64,000 bases of DNA from Akkermansia sp. Its GTDB lineage: Bacteria > Verrucomicrobiota > Verrucomicrobiia > Verrucomicrobiales > Akkermansiaceae. Below the pieces are notes generated by a model. The model was given only the letters and a program-made list of their open reading frames with translations, made no database searches and had not been told where the DNA came from. Below, piece by piece: positions 49,875 to 58,913 of this stretch. Position 1 is the stretch's first letter, and each line of letters begins with the position of its first letter. Location: assembly GCA_017555025.1 (NCBI GenBank), contig JAFZHC010000069.1:1-64000 (forward strand), written 5' to 3'. The translations under genes and the position numbers were made by a program.

Positions 49875-51437
49875 ATGAGCACACTCAAAGATCAGTTGTT
49901 CGAGGAGATTCTGCAGGCTCGCCAGCGTGTGTATGCTGTGGGTGAGCCTACCCCCCTTCAGCGGCTTTACCTGCCGGGGGTGGATGCCGAGGTATATGCC
50001 AAGCGTGAGGACCTCGGTCCGATTAAGGCATATAAGTGGCGAGGGGCATACAACTGCATGTGCAAGCTTACTCCTGAGCAGCGTGCCGGCGGTGTGGTCG
50101 CCGCAAGTGCAGGTAATCATGGTCAGGGTGTGGCGCTGGCTGCTCGGCGACTGGGGTGCAAGGCTCACATCTTCATGCCCCGTTCCACACCGGTGGTAAA
50201 GCAGAATGCCGTTAAGAGTCACGGCGGTGATAATGTGGAGATTGTGCTTATCGGCGACTCTTATGATGCTGCATCTGCCGCGGCTCATGAGTTTGCAGAT
50301 GTTAACAACCTGACCTTTGTGCATCCCTATGATGACCCTGCCACCATGGGTGGGCAGGGAACATTGGCCGATGAAGTGGTGATGAGTGGCCATGGTTCAT
50401 TTGACCGCGTGTACCTGCAAATTGGCGGTGGCGGTTTGGCTGCCGGGTGTGCCTGTTGGTTTAAGAAGTTCTGGCCCGATTGCAAGTGCATAGGCGTGGA
50501 GGGGGTGAACCAGGCTAGTATGAAGCTTGCCGTCGATAGCGGCGAGCGTAAAGTATTGCCGTATGTGGATGTGTTCTGCGATGGTACTGCCGTACGTGTG
50601 GCAGGTGAGTATACCTATGAACTTTGCCGTGAATTGCTTGATGGGTTTGTGACTGTAAGCAATGATGAGGTTTGTCAGGCTATCCGCTCCCTGTGGAATG
50701 GTCTGCGCGTGGTGCCCGAGCCCTCCGGAGCTATGGGGCTGGCGGCCTTGCTGCAGGATTGGGACGCCGGAAAGATTAAACCGGGCGAAAAGTGTTTGGT
50801 GGTGCTATCCGGTGGCAATATGGATTTCTCCCAGCTGGGAGTGGTGGCTGCACGCGGTGGCGTGCGCGAGACAAACCGCACGCTGCGTTATCTGCGCATC
50901 CCTATGGAAACCAAACGCGGGCAAATTATCAAGTACCTTAACCACATTCCCGAGGGCGTGCAGCTGATGGATGTGCAGTTTGGCCGCTTGAAAGGTGATA
51001 TTCAGCATCCGGTATTCGGTATTCTGGGTACGGAGGCGCAGTTTGCCGAAATTGAACAGGGCTTGGCCAAGCGGGGGCTTTCCGCGGAAGATGTGACTAA
51101 TGATGAAGATGTGCAGTTCCGCATGATTTCCTACGACCGCGTTCACCTGAGTCATCCTGTTTTCTTTGTGATTGAGTTCCCCGAACGTCCCGGCGCATTC
51201 CAGGAGTTTATGAGTGGAGTGGGGCGCTATGCTAACCTCTGCTATTTCAATTACAAATACTCCGGTGAGCATGTGGGCCGTGCTATGGTCGGGCTGGAAT
51301 TCCTTACGGTTGAGGACCGCGAGGCATGCCGCGCTTTTGCTGAGAGTATGAAGGGGACCACAATTCAGAGCATTAAGGAAATGCCTGATAATGTGCGTCG
51401 TCGCGTGCTTGATAATATGTCGCCCATGGAGAGGTAA
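49875..51437 (+). CDS. ilvA: Threonine ammonia-lyase (threonine deaminase), biosynthetic type
   Basis: Converts threonine to 2-oxobutanoate, the first step to isoleucine. The 520-residue length matches the long biosynthetic form. The PLP lysine is K54 in GPIKAYKWRGAYN, followed by AASAGNHGQGVALAA and the glycine-rich phosphate loop QIGGGGLAAG. The C-terminal half holds two ACT-like regulatory segments (e.g. IPMETKRGQIIKYLNHIP and VFFVIEFPERPGAFQEFMSGV), expected to bind isoleucine and valine. maf follows after 8 bases. Confidence 0.95.
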   Translation: MSTLKDQLFEEILQARQRVYAVGEPTPLQRLYLPGVDAEVYAKREDLGPIKAYKWRGAYNCMCKLTPEQRAGGVVAASAGNHGQGVALAARRLGCKAHIFMPRSTPVVKQNAVKSHGGDNVEIVLIGDSYDAASAAAHEFADVNNLTFVHPYDDPATMGGQGTLADEVVMSGHGSFDRVYLQIGGGGLAAGCACWFKKFWPDCKCIGVEGVNQASMKLAVDSGERKVLPYVDVFCDGTAVRVAGEYTYELCRELLDGFVTVSNDEVCQAIRSLWNGLRVVPEPSGAMGLAALLQDWDAGKIKPGEKCLVVLSGGNMDFSQLGVVAARGGVRETNRTLRYLRIPMETKRGQIIKYLNHIPEGVQLMDVQFGRLKGDIQHPVFGILGTEAQFAEIEQGLAKRGLSAEDVTNDEDVQFRMISYDRVHLSHPVFFVIEFPERPGAFQEFMSGVGRYANLCYFNYKYSGEHVGRAMVGLEFLTVEDREACRAFAESMKGTTIQSIKEMPDNVRRRVLDNMSPMER

Positions 51438-51445
51438 CACGTGTT

Positions 51446-51994
51446 ATGTTGATACTGGCTTCTCAGTCGCCTCGCCGTAGTGAACTGCTGCGGCGCGAGG
51501 GGGTGGATTTTACCGTGGTGGTGAAGGATACCGAGGAAGAGCATGATGCCTCTCTGTCGCCGCAAGTGCTCTGTGCCCGTAATGCCGCCGCCAAGGCCGA
51601 GGCTGTAGCGGTCGATTATCCGCAGGCTACGGTGCTGGGGGCCGATACGCTGGTGTTTATCGATGGTACGCCGTTGGGTAAGCCGGCTGATAAGGAGGAT
51701 GCTGTGCGCATGCTCATGCGGTTGCAAGGGCGCACTCATTGCGTGTGCACGGCTGTGGCTGTTATTTTGCCCGGTGGTGAACGGCGGGATTTTGCCGACA
51801 TCAGCTATGTGACTTTCCGCCCGCTAACGGAGTCTGACGTGCTCCGTTATATGCAGTTGGTGAATGTGATGGATAAGGCCGGAGCCTACGCCATTCAGGA
51901 GCATGGTGAGCTCATTATCGAGAGCATTGAGGGCGATTTCGATAATATCGTCGGTCTGCCGGTAACTCGCCTGCTGCAGGTGCTGCGCGGTTAA
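51446..51994 (+). CDS. maf: Maf-family nucleoside triphosphate pyrophosphatase
   Basis: Hydrolyses non-canonical nucleoside triphosphates and has been linked to septum control. The 182-residue protein has the family signature LASQSPRRSELLRREG at the start, the central GADTLVFIDGTPLGKP, and the end GAYAIQEHGELIIESIEGDFDNIVGLP. It lies 8 bases after ilvA, probably in the same transcript. It converges on the phosphoesterase gene with a 3-base gap and no visible terminator. Confidence 0.93.
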   Translation: MLILASQSPRRSELLRREGVDFTVVVKDTEEEHDASLSPQVLCARNAAAKAEAVAVDYPQATVLGADTLVFIDGTPLGKPADKEDAVRMLMRLQGRTHCVCTAVAVILPGGERRDFADISYVTFRPLTESDVLRYMQLVNVMDKAGAYAIQEHGELIIESIEGDFDNIVGLPVTRLLQVLRG

Positions 51995-51997
51995 AGC

Positions 51998-53182
51998 TTA
52001 CTTTTTATCGGGCGGGCACAGGTTGATGACTGTTATTTCGGAGGGAACTCCGAGGCGCAGGCAGACGGGTGTCCACAGGCTGGTGCCGGGGGAAACATAA
52101 AGCTGCATGGCACCAACGCGGTAGTAACCGCAGGCGTAGCCGCCATTCAGGTGGGCAACAATCTGCTGCAGACCGGGAAATTGCCCGCCGTGCGTGTGAC
52201 CGCTCAGTTGCAGGTCGATGTCGTAATTTGAGGCAAGCGTGGCGATGCGCGGCTGGTGTGCCAGAAGAACGGTGGGGTAGTTGCGTTGGCTGTCTTCACG
52301 TAGCGGTGCCAGCTCACTCAGCGCGGGGGGCTGCTGCCCGGTGCGTTTTACTATGGGGTCATGCAGGCCTATCAGGCAGAGGTGTTTGCGAATGCCGCCC
52401 TCCAGCTCAACACTCAGTAACTCGCGGCGTCCGTCGATAAACTCTATCCCCAGAGATTTCAGGTAGCTCAGCCAACTGTTCGTTCCCCAGAAGTAATCGT
52501 GATTGCCGGTAACGGCGTAGACGCCCATGGGAGCATCCAACTCGCGGAGGGGAGCAAGAGCTTCGCCGCAATCGGCTACAGTACCATCGGCAAAATCGCC
52601 GGTAATGACCACGACGTCGGGCGCCTCTTTATTGACGCGCTGTACGATATCTCGGTAAAAATCGCTCCCCTTGGTGCTATCGGCGTGTAAATCACTAAGG
52701 TGTACCAGGCGAATGGGGTGAGCCTCGCTTGGCATGGCTGCAATCGGCAGGTTTATGCTGTGAAGCTCGGGCGCCTTAATGCCGCACCATGTTCCCCAGC
52801 CTGTCAACGCAAGTATGAGCAGCAGCATAGACAGATTGAAGCTGTTGTTGATTTGCCGCCATGTGTCTGCCGGTTTGCGATGTGTCAGCCACAGTACCAG
52901 ATAGAGCGGAAGCCGGATGACATCTGCCGCCAGCAACAACAGAGCGTAGCCGGCCACCGCGCAGAATAACCAGCAACCGCCCCATACCACCCAATCAGGT
53001 AAGGTGGGTGTGAAAAAGTTTTCGCCCTCAAGCAGATACAGCAGGTGGAACTTGCCTGCCGCCGCCAGCGTGAGCAAGCTGAGCAGGTATTTGACTGCTC
53101 GATGTGCACGCAGCGGGAGAACGGCTCGTACGATGACATACAGAGCAATGAGTAAAGCAAAAAGCGAGACGTAATAAAACAT
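51998..53182 (-). CDS. Membrane-bound metallophosphoesterase (YkuE-like)
   Basis: A calcineurin-type phosphoesterase attached to the membrane; relatives such as YkuE act on envelope-linked phosphate compounds, but the substrate here is unknown. The 394-residue protein has about four N-terminal membrane segments (residues 2-20, 31-52, 64-90, 115-133). The two-metal site follows: LVHLSDLHADST, ITGDFADG, TGNHDYFWG, LAHQP and SGHTHGGQFPG. A promoter stands back to back with that of coaB. Confidence 0.88.
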   Translation of the reverse strand: MFYYVSLFALLIALYVIVRAVLPLRAHRAVKYLLSLLTLAAAGKFHLLYLLEGENFFTPTLPDWVVWGGCWLFCAVAGYALLLLAADVIRLPLYLVLWLTHRKPADTWRQINNSFNLSMLLLILALTGWGTWCGIKAPELHSINLPIAAMPSEAHPIRLVHLSDLHADSTKGSDFYRDIVQRVNKEAPDVVVITGDFADGTVADCGEALAPLRELDAPMGVYAVTGNHDYFWGTNSWLSYLKSLGIEFIDGRRELLSVELEGGIRKHLCLIGLHDPIVKRTGQQPPALSELAPLREDSQRNYPTVLLAHQPRIATLASNYDIDLQLSGHTHGGQFPGLQQIVAHLNGGYACGYYRVGAMQLYVSPGTSLWTPVCLRLGVPSEITVINLCPPDKK

Positions 53183-53202
53183 ATGACCGGACGTGGGCTG
53201 CC

Positions 53203-53231
53203 AATGTAACGAATTTGAAACGGTATGTCAA
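53203..53231 (-). promoter_or_regulatory. Promoter of the metallophosphoesterase gene
   Basis: Minus strand TTGACA (53231-53226), 17-bp spacer, TACATT (53208-53203), then 20 bases to the ATG at 53182. It is divergent from the coaB promoter, with about 13 bp between the -35 hexamers. Confidence 0.55.
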
Positions 53232-53244
53232 GAGCATATCACGC

Positions 53245-53273
53245 TTGCAAAACGGCGGTATATCTGGTAGAAT
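53245..53273 (+). promoter_or_regulatory. Promoter of coaB-rsgA
   Basis: TTGCAA (53245-53250), 17-bp spacer ending TGG, TAGAAT (53268-53273), then 7 bases to the ATG at 53281. It decides the start of coaB; the longer frame would begin upstream of the promoter. Confidence 0.65.
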
Positions 53274-53280
53274 GCTCCGC

Positions 53281-53910
53281 ATGAAGTTCCTCATCACCGC
53301 AGGCCCGACACGCGAGGCTATCGACCCGGTCCGTTACCTTACCAACCGTTCATCGGGGCGTATGGGCTATGCGTTGGCCGGTGCTGCCCGTCATGAGGGA
53401 CATGATGTATTGCTAATCTCCGGGCCGACAACTCTGGATGTGCCGGCCGGGGTGGATTTCATTAATGTGGAAAGTGCACAGCAGATGTATGATGCTGTGC
53501 GCGATATGATAAAAGGTGTTGATGTGGCGATTCTCTGTGCTGCTGTAGCTGATTACCGACCGGTAGCTGTAGCCGAGCACAAGATGAAGAAAAACGCCGA
53601 GCGCCTGGTGCTGGAATTGGAGCGTACGCCGGATATTCTGGGGAGTATGCGCTCGGTTTTCGGCTTTGAGGGTAAGTTGATTGGTTTTGCTGCCGAGACT
53701 CAGAATTTGGTGGACTATGCTCGCGGAAAGCTCGAGCGTAAACAATGTGACTTTGTGGTGGCAAATGACGTCTCGCAACCCGGTATAGGATTTGATTCAC
53801 GCGAGAATGCTGTGGTGCTGGTGTACCCTGACCATGAAATATATCTGGAGCAGGATACCAAAGAGCATATCGCTATGCAGATTATCGAACACGCGACTAT
53901 CTTGTCATGA
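53281..53910 (+). CDS. coaB: Phosphopantothenate-cysteine ligase, stand-alone CoaB
   Basis: Joins cysteine to 4'-phosphopantothenate in coenzyme A synthesis. The 209-residue protein matches only the C-terminal (CoaB) half of the usual CoaBC fusion. It has TAGPTREAIDPVRYLTNRSS, then SGRMGYALA, ISGPTTL, CAAVADYRP, the KMKK substrate loop, and a Rossmann end GFAAETQNLVDYARGKL with VANDVSQPGIGFDS. The decarboxylase partner CoaC is not in the window. The gene overlaps rsgA by 4 bases (ATGA). Confidence 0.9.
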   Translation: MKFLITAGPTREAIDPVRYLTNRSSGRMGYALAGAARHEGHDVLLISGPTTLDVPAGVDFINVESAQQMYDAVRDMIKGVDVAILCAAVADYRPVAVAEHKMKKNAERLVLELERTPDILGSMRSVFGFEGKLIGFAAETQNLVDYARGKLERKQCDFVVANDVSQPGIGFDSRENAVVLVYPDHEIYLEQDTKEHIAMQIIEHATILS

Positions 53911-55022
53911 CTGTCACCATGGAAATGCTCGGGTGGAATGCCGAGCTCGCAGCTGCTTTTGCCGCGCTGGAGCACCCGGAGTGGTACCCCGCCCGTATTA
54001 TTCGCGAAACAAAAATCAATTTTACCGTTATCGCCAAGGGTAAAGGCGACCATGAAGTGGTGCTCAGCGGTAAGGTGTGGCATGATGCGGTGAGCGATGC
54101 CGACCTGCCTACGGTAGGTGATTGGGTAGCTGTTGACCCCGGACAGGGGAAAGACCTGCCTGTTATCCGCGCTATGCTGCCGCGCCGCAATCGATTCTCC
54201 CGCAAAGCGCCGGGTAAAAGCTGCGCAGAGCAGGTGATAGGTACTAACATTGATGTGGTCGTGGTCGTGACAGACGCTGACAGCGACTATAACCTGCGCC
54301 GAATTGAGCGCTACCTGACTCTCATTCACAAATGTGGCGCTAAGCCTGTCGTGTTGATTAACAAGGAGGATATTGTGCCGGCGGAGCAAATGAAGCGGGC
54401 TTGCGATGAGGTGGCTGCTCTCGGCGTGGAGGTGTATCCTATTGTAGCCCGCTGGAAGAAGGGCTACCCCAAGTATCTGCGCCGCGTGCCTAAAGGGATG
54501 ACTATCACGGTGGTAGGCTCCTCCGGTGTGGGCAAGAGTACTTTTGTGAACTCCCTGCTGGGCGACGAATGGCTCGAAACCGGTGGTGTGAACGAAGTGA
54601 CCGGCAAGGGGCGCCATACAACTGTTGCCCGCGAGCTTGTGGTGCTGCCCGGTGGTGGGGTGCTCATTGATAACCCCGGTATGCGTGAAATTCAGATGTG
54701 GACGGATGTAGCCGGCCTTCGAGCTCAGTTTGATGACCTGGCCGCTCTCGCCGGGGAGTGCCGTTTTGCGGACTGTTCGCATCGCAAAGATGCCGGTTGC
54801 GCCATACGCGCCGCTCTCGAAGCCGGTACTCTGGCTCAGGAACGTTATGAACATTTCCTTAACCTTGATGCTGAGATTGCTGAGCTGGAACGTCGCTCCG
54901 CTAAACGACAGATGACTTTGGAGCGCGTTTCTCGCCGGGAAAAACGCAATACCTTGCGCAACAGGGACGACCGGGAAGAGCAGCGCCGGGATTTGCACCC
55001 GAACCGACGCCAACTCCATTGA
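53907..55022 (+). CDS. rsgA: Ribosome small-subunit maturation GTPase RsgA (YjeQ)
   Basis: Checks and matures the 30S subunit. The 371-residue protein has an OB-fold N-terminal domain, then the circularly permuted GTPase: NKED (G4) precedes the P-loop VGSSGVGKSTFVNSLLG (G1), followed by GKGRHTT (G2) and DNPGMRE (G3). The C-terminal zinc knuckle is CRFADCSHRKDAGC. The end is very basic. A start 4 codons later (53919) is possible. Translational coupling to coaB is implied by the ATGA overlap. Confidence 0.94.
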   Translation: MTVTMEMLGWNAELAAAFAALEHPEWYPARIIRETKINFTVIAKGKGDHEVVLSGKVWHDAVSDADLPTVGDWVAVDPGQGKDLPVIRAMLPRRNRFSRKAPGKSCAEQVIGTNIDVVVVVTDADSDYNLRRIERYLTLIHKCGAKPVVLINKEDIVPAEQMKRACDEVAALGVEVYPIVARWKKGYPKYLRRVPKGMTITVVGSSGVGKSTFVNSLLGDEWLETGGVNEVTGKGRHTTVARELVVLPGGGVLIDNPGMREIQMWTDVAGLRAQFDDLAALAGECRFADCSHRKDAGCAIRAALEAGTLAQERYEHFLNLDAEIAELERRSAKRQMTLERVSRREKRNTLRNRDDREEQRRDLHPNRRQLH

Positions 55023-55046
55023 GATGGCCGGATATCCTTGTTTTTT

Positions 55047-55077
55047 AGCTGTGAACATGTTGAAATAACAGCTTTTT
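55047..55077 (+). terminator. Weak terminator-like hairpin after rsgA
   Basis: AGCTGT (55047-55052) and ACAGCT (55068-55073) form a 6-bp stem followed by TTTT. The loop of 15 bases contains the palindrome AACATGTT, which recurs at 55131-55138. Confidence 0.35.
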
Positions 55078-55119
55078 ACCCGTAAAAGTAAAAAAAATAA
55101 AAAAAATGAGCTTGAAATC

Positions 55120-55148
55120 TTGAAAAGCTCAACATGTTATGGTATTAT
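55120..55148 (+). promoter_or_regulatory. Promoter of the SNF2 helicase gene with AACATGTT in the spacer
   Basis: TTGAAA (55120-55125), 17-bp spacer, TATTAT (55143-55148). The 8-bp palindrome AACATGTT lies in the spacer (55131-55138) and a second copy is 77 bp upstream (55054-55061). Transcription should begin near 55155. Confidence 0.6.
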
Positions 55149-55185
55149 TCAACTATGGACGCCCTGCGCACACGCGGCATGAAGT

Positions 55186-58100
55186 ATGCCTGTGCACCGT
55201 GCTGTCAAACGTCAGAAAGCTCGTCACATGTTAAGTCCCGCTCTTAATCCCGATCGCGCCACTCTTAACTTCCTTAATGCCTATTCAGAGGAAGTGCGTA
55301 ACGAAGGAGAAAAGCTCCAGAAAGATGGAGCCGTTACGCAAATTTTCGGCAACCACCTGTTTATTCAAGGCAGAGTGGAGACTCGTAACGGAGTCTTCCG
55401 TACCAGCCTTCGTTTGCAGGGAAATCGTTGGTTTGGTTCGGCTACGGCTGAGGATGAAGATGTTGCCGGCGCATGCCTTATTGCCACGATGATTGAGCGC
55501 ATGTACCGTGGCACCAGCATGCCCGAAAGCCCGAACGAGCTGAATGAAATTCCCCTTACTGACGTTCTGGAGGAGAAGCTTGATCGTGACCTCGACCAGA
55601 AGGAAATTGATTTCGTAACCAAGCTGGAGAAGCGCTATCGCCGCTTTGCCATTGAGCAGGAGATTCATGACCACGACCTCGTGCGCCTCAATCCTCGCTG
55701 GGATATCACCGGTTATGAGGCTCTCGACCTCTGGCCTCAGCCGCCCCGTAACATTCTGGAGTTCTGGAATTACATTGCTTATGCCTTCACCAAGAAGCGA
55801 ATCTCCTATCCGGAGTTCATGAACGTGGTGACGGACCTTGAGAAGGTGCAGCGTAAAATCAGCGAGTGGGAGCGCGAGAAGGAAGTGGGCACGTGGTATG
55901 AGCGCATTCAGAGCGTGAATGAACGCCCGCCGCAGCCGCCGCGCCACCCCATGCACATGCGCTTGGTGTCGACCATTAACGAGGCTCGTTTTGAGTACCG
56001 TTATACCGATAAAGAGGACTGGATGCCCATTCGTGAGCGCGGTCAGCTGGATTCTCTGTTGTCTGAGTTCCTGCACGGTGCATTGAAGACAGATCCTCAG
56101 ACGGATATTCTGCTGAATGTTCTTCGCGACTATGCTGACCGCGAGGAGACCGTTATTCTTGACCTCGATAAGGAGGCAGCCTGCTGCGTGATGAACCGCC
56201 TTTTCCACCAGCCGGCACTCAAGGGCTATCTGGTAAACCTTGATGAATGCTACTTTAAGGTGGTCAAAGAGCCGCTGAAGTGGATTTGCATTGATGACCC
56301 CATTGTTCCCGATTGCTATGGCTTGCAGTTGGTGACGGCTGCCGGTGTGCACGTTACCCACTCTGTACGTCAGCTGCCGGGGCAGGTGGAACTGTACCAG
56401 TCTGACGAAACGGTATTCCCCGGTCCTCCCCGTTGGCTGGAGAGCACGGAAGTTGAGCCTCGCTACTCCATTCCCAAGTCGGTAATTGACAGTCTGGATG
56501 GTGTGGAGTTCCTGCGCAAGATTGGCGCAACGCTGCCTCCCAGCATGGAGGAGCGCGTGGTGGACATTGAGATGAAGCCCACCTTCAGCATGAAGATTGT
56601 GCGTGGCCTTACCAGTGCAGATACCGAGCACGTGTTGCTTGAGGTTACTGCGCAGGATGACCCCGGCCGCCGTAAGGAACGGCTGGGTAAGGATGATTGG
56701 GAACTTGTGGAGCAGATGCCGGTGAAGGATCGTACCCTCCTGCGCTTCATTCGTGATTATCTCTACCCCATCCCCGGCTTGCTGGAGGAAATGAACTTCA
56801 CATACGATGGGCCGTTGACTGCTTTTAAGAGCCGTATCACCAAGCAGTTCCCTGAGAAATTTGCTGAGTGGGCCAAGTCAATTCCCGACACCATTAAGGT
56901 GGAGATGGATGATAACCTCAAGTCGCTGATGGCTGACCCCGTGGCTGCTGCCATTCGCTTTGAGGTCGTTAATCAGGAAATTGACTGGTTTGACCTGCGC
57001 GTCGTGATTGATGTGGAGGGTGTAACCTTGAGCAAGGAGCAGATTCGAGCCCTCGTTTCCGCACGCGGTGGCTACGTGCGCATGGATGACGGCCGCTGGA
57101 TGCGCTTGGAAATTAAGCTCGACGATGCTCAGCGAGATGCCGTTACCAAGCTGGGGCTTGATCCCTTCGACCTCTCCGGTGAGACGCACCGCATGCATGC
57201 CCTGCAGCTGGCAGACCCGCGTGCTGCCGAGGTATTTGACCCGAAGGCATGGCAGAAGATTAAGGAGCGTACGGCTGAGATTAAGATTGACGTGAAGCCC
57301 GATGTGCCGAACACGCTGCAGGCTACGCTGCGCCCCTACCAGATTGAAGGTTTCCACTTCCTGGCCTACTTGGCAGAAAACGGCTTCGGTGGTATTTTGG
57401 CTGACGACATGGGTCTGGGTAAGACTATTCAGTCCATCACTTATGTACTCTGGCTGCGCGAGGACTTCCTGCGTCGCAATAAGCAGGGGCGTAAGAAGGT
57501 GACGATTCCTCCCGTGTTGATTGTATGTCCCAAGTCTGTGTTGGACGTGTGGGCCAGCGAAACGGAGAAGTTTGCCCCCGGTGTGCGTGTGCTGGTCATT
57601 CGCAACAAGGAGCAGGCTGTGGTGGAGGATATTCTCGCCAACTACGATATGGTGGTGATTAACTATGCTCAGTTGCGTGTGTGCGGTGAGCAGGTCAATG
57701 CCATTAAGTGGTTGACTGTTATTCTTGATGAAGGTCAGCAGATTAAGAACCCTGATTCCAAGGCTGCAAAATCTGCCCGCGAGCTTACGGCATACAACCG
57801 TTTGGTGCTCTCCGGTACTCCTATCGAAAACCGTTTGCTGGATATGTGGTCGCTTATGGCCTTCGCCATGCCCGGTGTGCTGGGAAGCCGTGCCTACTTT
57901 AAGAAGCGTTTCGATAAGCGCAAGGACTCCCAGAGCCAGAACCGCTTGGCAGCCCGCCTTAAGCCCTTCCTGCTGCGCCGTACCAAGCAGCAGGTGGCTA
58001 AAGACCTGCCGCCCCGTACCGAAGAAGAGGTATATGCCAAGATGGAGGGCATTCAGCGCCAGCTGTACAAGGCAGAGCTGCGCCGTATTCAGAAGGCTTT

Positions 58101-58773
58101 GCTCGGCGTAGATTCCGACGAGTCGGTCAAGAAGAACTCCTTTGCCATTTTGCAGGGGCTTATGCGCTTGCGCCAGATATGTTGTCACCCCGGTCTGGTG
58201 GACAAGAAGTACGCCGGCGAGAGCAGCGCCAAGCTCAATGCGCTCTTCTACCTGCTGGACCAGCTGCGTGATGAAGGTCACAAGGTGCTGGTGTTCTCCC
58301 AGTTCGTCTCGATGCTCGACATCATTAAGGCTCGCCTCGAGGCTGACAGTCGCCCCTTCAATTACCTTACCGGTGCTACCAAGGACCGTAAGGCTGAGAT
58401 TGAGAAGTTCCAGACGACCAAGGAGCCGAGCGTGTTCCTGCTTTCGCTCAAAGCCGGTGGTGCCGGTCTTAACCTTACCTCTGCCTCCTACGTCATTCTG
58501 TACGATCCGTGGTGGAACCCGGCTGTGGAAAGCCAGGCTATCGACCGTACGCACCGAATCGGCCAGAAGAATAAGGTGATTGCTTATCGTCTGCTTACCC
58601 GTGACTCGGTGGAAGAGAAGATTCGCGTGCTGCAGCACCAGAAGAACCAGCTTGTTACCAATGTGCTGGGTGATGAAGGCTTTGCTTCCAGTCTCGACCT
58701 TAACGATTTGCAGTTCATTCTGGCTCACGGTGGCGACGATACCGACGACGATATGCCCGTCATTGAAGCCTGA
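55186..58773 (+). CDS. Large SNF2-family DEAD/DEAH-box helicase/translocase
   Basis: An ATP-driven DNA translocase of the Swi2/Snf2 superfamily. The 1195-residue protein has an N-terminal region of about 700 residues with no recognised domain. The motor follows: GGILADDMGLGKTIQS (K746), VIVCPKSVLDVW, VILDEGQQIKNP (motif II as DEGQ), LSGTPIENRLLDMWSLMAF, and the C-terminal lobe with FLLSLKAGGAGLNLTSAS and QAIDRTHRIGQ. A start at 55228 (MLSPALNP) is equally reasonable. It is a single gene with its own promoter and a hairpin after it. Cellular role in bacteria (transcription recycling, repair, or other) is not established for this group. Confidence 0.92.
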   Translation: MPVHRAVKRQKARHMLSPALNPDRATLNFLNAYSEEVRNEGEKLQKDGAVTQIFGNHLFIQGRVETRNGVFRTSLRLQGNRWFGSATAEDEDVAGACLIATMIERMYRGTSMPESPNELNEIPLTDVLEEKLDRDLDQKEIDFVTKLEKRYRRFAIEQEIHDHDLVRLNPRWDITGYEALDLWPQPPRNILEFWNYIAYAFTKKRISYPEFMNVVTDLEKVQRKISEWEREKEVGTWYERIQSVNERPPQPPRHPMHMRLVSTINEARFEYRYTDKEDWMPIRERGQLDSLLSEFLHGALKTDPQTDILLNVLRDYADREETVILDLDKEAACCVMNRLFHQPALKGYLVNLDECYFKVVKEPLKWICIDDPIVPDCYGLQLVTAAGVHVTHSVRQLPGQVELYQSDETVFPGPPRWLESTEVEPRYSIPKSVIDSLDGVEFLRKIGATLPPSMEERVVDIEMKPTFSMKIVRGLTSADTEHVLLEVTAQDDPGRRKERLGKDDWELVEQMPVKDRTLLRFIRDYLYPIPGLLEEMNFTYDGPLTAFKSRITKQFPEKFAEWAKSIPDTIKVEMDDNLKSLMADPVAAAIRFEVVNQEIDWFDLRVVIDVEGVTLSKEQIRALVSARGGYVRMDDGRWMRLEIKLDDAQRDAVTKLGLDPFDLSGETHRMHALQLADPRAAEVFDPKAWQKIKERTAEIKIDVKPDVPNTLQATLRPYQIEGFHFLAYLAENGFGGILADDMGLGKTIQSITYVLWLREDFLRRNKQGRKKVTIPPVLIVCPKSVLDVWASETEKFAPGVRVLVIRNKEQAVVEDILANYDMVVINYAQLRVCGEQVNAIKWLTVILDEGQQIKNPDSKAAKSARELTAYNRLVLSGTPIENRLLDMWSLMAFAMPGVLGSRAYFKKRFDKRKDSQSQNRLAARLKPFLLRRTKQQVAKDLPPRTEEEVYAKMEGIQRQLYKAELRRIQKALLGVDSDESVKKNSFAILQGLMRLRQICCHPGLVDKKYAGESSAKLNALFYLLDQLRDEGHKVLVFSQFVSMLDIIKARLEADSRPFNYLTGATKDRKAEIEKFQTTKEPSVFLLSLKAGGAGLNLTSASYVILYDPWWNPAVESQAIDRTHRIGQKNKVIAYRLLTRDSVEEKIRVLQHQKNQLVTNVLGDEGFASSLDLNDLQFILAHGGDDTDDDMPVIEA

Positions 58774-58795
58774 TAATAACTTGTTAAAATCCTTT

Positions 58796-58835
58796 CAGTC
58801 CCCCTCTGCATTCATGTGAGTGCAGAGGGGGACTG
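58796..58835 (+). terminator. Strong hairpin after the SNF2 gene
   Basis: CAGTCCCCCTCTGCA (58796-58810) pairs perfectly with TGCAGAGGGGGACTG (58821-58835), a 15-bp stem. There is no T-run, so it may work as an mRNA-stabilising end or as a terminator. Confidence 0.65.
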
Positions 58836-58913
58836 GTTAATGGAAACGAAATAAAACGGGAGCTTGCGCTGTCAGGCTCCTTTTCGCTTTCTGTATTAAG
58901 CTGTTTTTGTATA

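Noticed and set aside
55155..55248. A 30-codon frame starting exactly at the predicted transcription start of the SNF2 gene
   Set aside because: It overlaps the larger frame, has no conserved character and could easily occur by chance; an upstream regulatory peptide cannot be excluded.
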